Assembly (NCBI GenBank): GCA_036641395.1
Contig: JAVWEY010000030.1
Span: 1-18,611 of the forward strand
Reading direction: 5' to 3'
Source of the DNA: JAVXTH01 sp036641395
Lineage (GTDB): Bacteria; Bacillota_I; Bacilli_A; Erysipelotrichales; Erysipelotrichaceae
Length of the DNA stretch: 18,611 bases
Shown here: positions 15,488 to 18,611 of the stretch, piece after piece
Position numbering within the stretch: the stretch's first letter is position 1
Layout of the letters: every line of letters starts with the position of its first letter
Program-made: the position numbers and the translations under genes
The notes under the pieces: model-generated
What the model was told of the DNA's origin: nothing
Databases searched by the model: none
What the model saw: the letters and a program-made list of their open reading frames with translations, nothing else

Positions 15488-17161
15488 ATGAAAAACATGC
15501 CAATCGGAGAAGTATTAAAGTTAGAGGGCTATATAACCCAAGAACAACTAGATCAAGGCCTCATGGAGCAGAAGAATCATAAAGATAAACGCTTAGGACA
15601 AATATTAATTGATTTAGGAATGATTAGTGAAAAACAAATGTTAGAGGCTTTAGCACAACGACTTCATACAAAGATTGTTGATTTAAGTAGTTTTCCAATT
15701 GATGTTAATGCAGTTCGTATTATTCCTCAAGAATTAGCTCGTAAATATAATATGCTTGGGATAGAGGTAAAAGATGGTCGTTTAATGGTGGTAAGTAATG
15801 ATCCTCTTAACTTTTATGCGATCGAGGATATTCGATTAATTGCTGGCATGTCAATTGATGTAGTTCTCGCTAGTAAAGATGCGATTGCATCTTCCATAGA
15901 ATTTCATTACTCTGAGATTAAAGCGAAAGAAGCGGCAAGTGTTGCGAATAAAAGTGTCGTAGTTGATAAGTTACAAGTTGATGAATATAACTTAGATGAT
16001 AATGATAATACACCAATTATTAAGGTATTAAATTCATTATTGTTAAAGGGTTATAATGCGAATGCATCAGATATTCATATTGAACCTTATAAAAATAAGA
16101 CAATGATTCGAATGCGGATTGATGGTATGATTCTAGATTATTTAGAATTAGATCATAATCTTCATAATCCGCTCATTGCCCGAATTAAAATATTATCAAA
16201 TTTAGATATTGCAGAGAAACGATTACCACAAGATGGTCATTTTGTGGTAAAGGTTGAAGGGTATGAAATGAATGTGCGGGTTTCTTTAATACCAACTGTT
16301 TATGGAGAGAAATCAGTATTACGTTTCTTAAATGCTAATACTAAAATTGTTCATAAGGAACATTATGGAATGGCAGAAACTCATTACAATCAATTAAAAG
16401 AAATGTTGAATTCACCTCATGGAATTATTTACCTAAGTGGTCCAACCGGAAGTGGTAAAACGACAACGCTTTATATGTTGTTAGAAGAACTGGCCAAGAA
16501 ACAAGTTAATATTTCTACGATTGAAGATCCCGTTGAGCGACAAATTGAACGAGTAAATCAAATGCAAGTTAATAATCTATCTGGCTTAAGTTTTGAAACT
16601 GGTTTAAGGGCACTTCTTCGACAAGATCCAGATATTATTATGGTAGGTGAAACCCGTGATGTATTAACGGCTGAGATATCGGTTCGTGCGGCAATAACCG
16701 GACACTTAGTATTATCTACCTTACATACCAATGATGCCATATCGTCGGTTGTAAGACTTCAAGATATGGGAGTAGAACCATATTTATTAGCGAACTCTTT
16801 AGTTGGTGTTGTAGCGCAGCGTTTATTAAGAACGATTTGTCCTAATTGTAAGGAAGAAATTAAAACAAATGCAATCGATCAAAGTGTGTTAGGAAAAGAT
16901 GTAGACCACATGTATCATGGGAAAGGTTGTCATATTTGTAATGGTACCGGTTATAAAGGTAGAATTGCAATTCATGAAGTGATTCGAATTGATAAAAAAA
17001 TGCGTGAAATGATTACCAATCAAGTATCAACGGATATTATGTTAGATTATATTAAATCGAAAGATTATTTTATTTCATTACGAGATGAAGCAATTGATCT
17101 AGTAAAACAAGGAGTAACAACAATGGAAGAATTAAATCGCATTACCGCAACAATTGATTAG
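15488..17161 (+). CDS. pilB: Type IV pilus extension ATPase
   Basis: Cytosolic hexameric ATPase driving pilin assembly through PilC. I start at 15488 (557 residues), 8 bases after GGGAG; the ATG at 15473 has no site. The N-terminal MshEN-type domain (about 5-145) has two tandem motifs, IGEVLKLEGYI (6-16) and RLGQILIDLGMI (35-46), each continued by Leu repeats. The ATPase core has Walker A GPTGSGKT (318-325), Asp box TIEDPVE (344-350), Walker B DPDIIMVGE (380-388) and His box TGHLVLSTLHTND (404-416). Four cysteines, CPNC (451-454) and CHIC (481-484), form the PilB/GspE zinc site. It is placed after the minor pilins and 11 bases before pilT. Confidence 0.95.
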   Translation: MKNMPIGEVLKLEGYITQEQLDQGLMEQKNHKDKRLGQILIDLGMISEKQMLEALAQRLHTKIVDLSSFPIDVNAVRIIPQELARKYNMLGIEVKDGRLMVVSNDPLNFYAIEDIRLIAGMSIDVVLASKDAIASSIEFHYSEIKAKEAASVANKSVVVDKLQVDEYNLDDNDNTPIIKVLNSLLLKGYNANASDIHIEPYKNKTMIRMRIDGMILDYLELDHNLHNPLIARIKILSNLDIAEKRLPQDGHFVVKVEGYEMNVRVSLIPTVYGEKSVLRFLNANTKIVHKEHYGMAETHYNQLKEMLNSPHGIIYLSGPTGSGKTTTLYMLLEELAKKQVNISTIEDPVERQIERVNQMQVNNLSGLSFETGLRALLRQDPDIIMVGETRDVLTAEISVRAAITGHLVLSTLHTNDAISSVVRLQDMGVEPYLLANSLVGVVAQRLLRTICPNCKEEIKTNAIDQSVLGKDVDHMYHGKGCHICNGTGYKGRIAIHEVIRIDKKMREMITNQVSTDIMLDYIKSKDYFISLRDEAIDLVKQGVTTMEELNRITATID

Positions 17162-17172
17162 GAGAGGTACCT

Positions 17173-18225
17173 ATGGATAAATTACTTAAAATATTAAGTC
17201 AATTACGAGATCAAAATGGAAGTGATTTACATTTATGTGAATCCCATGATCCGATGATTCGCATTAAGGGAAAGTTAGTTGCTTCTGGTTATGATTTACA
17301 TGGCGAAGAAGTACGTAATGCAATTTTAAGCATGTTAGGAGATCGTTATAAAGATCGAATAGCTGATGGTAAAGATATTGATTTTACTTTTGCTTATCAT
17401 GAGGACCGATATCGAGTAAATGTATATTGGGAACGTGAGCATTTATGTGCGGCTGTGCGGGTTATTAATCATGATATCCCGACTTTGGAACAATTACAAA
17501 TGCCACCGATTCTAAAAAAATTATGCAGTGAACAAAGAGGTTTAATTATTGTAAGTGGACCTACGGGAAGTGGTAAATCAACAACCCTTGCATCAATGGT
17601 AAATGAAATCCAACAAAATCAACCAGTTCATATCTTAACCATTGAAGATCCGATTGAATATGTGTATCCACAAGGAAAAGCAATGATTCATCAACGTGAA
17701 ATTGAACGAGATGTTGAAAGTTTTTCAGGAGCATTACGCTCTGCGATGCGTGAAGATCCCGATGTTATTTTAGTTGGAGAAATGCGTGATGCAGAAACAA
17801 TTAGTGCAGCAGTAACCGCAGCTGAAACTGGTCACTTAGTGTTATCAACATTACATACAATGGGTGCCGCTAAAACAATTGATCGAATTATTGATGTATT
17901 TCCACCCCATAAACAGGATCAAATTCGTACTCAATTATCTGGTGTATTAAAAGCGGTTATCTCTCAGCAGTTAATGCTGAAGGAAGATAATAGTGGAAGA
18001 ATTGCTGTGAATGAAATATTAATTGGGAGCGATGCGGTTCATAATTTAATTCGTGAGAATAAATGTCATCAATTAGGAACGTTAATGCAAATGGGAGCTA
18101 GTGAGGGTATGCATACCCTTAATCGCTCACTTGCAAATCGGATAATCGATGGCTCTATCGCTCTTGAAAGTGGCTTAAAAGCAAGTTATGACACCAATGA
18201 ATTGATGCAGTATTTGAATTCATAA
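17173..18225 (+). CDS. pilT: Type IV pilus retraction ATPase
   Basis: Cytosolic hexameric ATPase that depolymerises the filament, giving twitching and pulling force. The 350-residue protein has the usual PilT start with GSDLHL (16-21), Walker A GPTGSGKS (129-136), Asp box TIEDPIE (156-162), Walker B DPDVILVGE (195-203), His box TGHLVLSTLHT (219-229) and VFPPHKQDQIRTQLS (242-256). The C-terminal AIRNLIRE-type motif is present in altered form as AVHNLIRE (288-295). Unlike PilB it lacks the four-cysteine site and the long N-terminal domain. GGAGAGG precedes the ATG by 6 bases. It is the last gene of the pilus operon, followed at once by a terminator. Confidence 0.95.
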   Translation: MDKLLKILSQLRDQNGSDLHLCESHDPMIRIKGKLVASGYDLHGEEVRNAILSMLGDRYKDRIADGKDIDFTFAYHEDRYRVNVYWEREHLCAAVRVINHDIPTLEQLQMPPILKKLCSEQRGLIIVSGPTGSGKSTTLASMVNEIQQNQPVHILTIEDPIEYVYPQGKAMIHQREIERDVESFSGALRSAMREDPDVILVGEMRDAETISAAVTAAETGHLVLSTLHTMGAAKTIDRIIDVFPPHKQDQIRTQLSGVLKAVISQQLMLKEDNSGRIAVNEILIGSDAVHNLIRENKCHQLGTLMQMGASEGMHTLNRSLANRIIDGSIALESGLKASYDTNELMQYLNS

Positions 18226-18253
18226 AAAAACAGATGAGAGCTCATCTGTTTTT
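18226..18253. terminator. Bidirectional Rho-independent terminator
   Basis: CAGATGA (18231-18237) pairs with TCATCTG (18242-18248), flanked by A5 on one side and T5 on the other, so it works on both strands. It ends the pilus operon on the plus strand and the DUF4143 gene on the minus strand, whose last codons overlap the right arm. Confidence 0.9.
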
Positions 18254-18611
18254 ATGTGTGACTGGATCAAGTAAGAATTCAATTATATTAATTACCTTGA
18301 TTCCGTCATAAGCTTTAATGTAATTATGGTCCATTGTTAGAATAATTTTCTCATAGTTATCATTAATCATTTTAAGAGGACGTAGTTCTCGTTTTTGTAC
18401 CTCATATCCTTGTAGACTCTCACATACTTGAATATATATTTTTTCTTCTGGCTTTTCTGCAATAAAATCAATCTCGTTGCTGTCAATTTTTCCGATTGAA
18501 ATACGATAATCACGGCGAAGAAGTTCGAGGTATACGACATTCTCCAGAATATGTCCGCGATCACCATTACGATAACCTAATAACATATTACGAAATCCAA
18601 TATCAACAATA
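18242..18611 (-). CDS. C-terminal part of a DUF4143-type AAA ATPase (5' end outside window)
   Basis: The frame is open on the minus strand through the right edge, reading IVDIGFRNMLLGYR before the ATG at 18586, so the gene is truncated by the window and that ATG is internal. The visible part has DRGHILENVVYLELLRR, then EIDFIAE, YIQVCESL, and IKVINIIEFLL at the end, a recognisable DUF4143 nuclease-like C-terminal region. EIDF followed by IQVC recalls the E/D-x-K type fold of this group, with a Gln in place of the usual Lys. Such proteins carry an N-terminal AAA ATPase domain, which would lie outside. The cellular role of the family is poorly known. It is convergent with pilT and probably unrelated to pili. 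Confidence 0.85.
   Translation of the reverse strand, partial: IVDIGFRNMLLGYRNGDRGHILENVVYLELLRRDYRISIGKIDSNEIDFIAEKPEEKIYIQVCESLQGYEVQKRELRPLKMINDNYEKIILTMDHNYIKAYDGIKVINIIEFLLDPVTHKNR

Noticed and set aside
6944..18225. Expected secretin (pilQ) or pilotin genes for an outer-membrane pilus
   Set aside because: None is present; the operon runs without gaps from pilD to pilT, which suits a single-membrane cell rather than a missing gene.
1..18611. CRISPR arrays, tRNA or rRNA genes, insertion sequences, prophage genes
   Set aside because: No regularly spaced repeats, no recognisable tRNA/rRNA segments and no transposase, integrase or phage proteins were seen on either strand.

Overview
The window is low-GC bacterial DNA of Bacillota (Firmicutes) character. 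Genes are dense and AT-rich, with strong purine-rich ribosome binding sites and short intrinsic terminators. TGA is used as a stop and TGG for Trp, so this is not the mycoplasma code. A type IV pilus locus without a secretin, and with a PilM-PilN fusion, fits a single-membrane (monoderm) cell. My impression is an Erysipelotrichia or Clostridia-like gut bacterium; the class is an inference from protein flavour only.

Layout. (1) 3-311 is the tail of an unidentified membrane protein that enters from the left and ends at an intrinsic terminator. (2) 406-6877 is a threonine-biosynthesis block arranged as two divergent operons. Leftward run homoserine dehydrogenase (hom), aspartokinase (lysC) and aspartate-semialdehyde dehydrogenase (asd). 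Rightward run threonine synthase (thrC), homoserine kinase (thrB) and a small HTH+ACT protein of the UPF0735/PheB type. Together the five enzymes cover every step from aspartate to threonine. The 89-base gap between the operons carries two TATAAT boxes placed symmetrically inside a 42-bp interrupted palindrome, a good candidate for a shared operator. (3) 6944-18225 is a complete Gram-positive type IV pilus locus: a strong promoter, three tandem major-type pilins, prepilin peptidase (pilD), platform protein (pilC), a PilM-PilN fusion, a PilO-like protein, three minor pilin-like proteins, extension ATPase (pilB) and retraction ATPase (pilT), closed by a terminator. From pilD onward the genes overlap or are separated by at most about 40 bases. 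(4) 18242-18611 is the C-terminal end of a DUF4143-type AAA ATPase on the minus strand, sharing a bidirectional terminator with pilT.

How it works together. The pilins are cleaved by PilD, extracted and polymerised on the PilC/PilMN/PilO platform by PilB, and retracted by PilT. The three minor pilins probably prime the filament and sit at its tip. The most interesting is the 432-residue one at 14152-15450. A normal class III N-terminus is followed by a 129-residue tandem duplication, each copy holding two short aromatic modules that resemble CBM5/12 (chitin-binding type 3) folds. This suggests a modular pilin that puts a four-module sugar- or surface-binding adhesin at the pilus tip. The major pilins form a duplication series in which the first 72 codons are almost identical and the exposed C-termini diverge.
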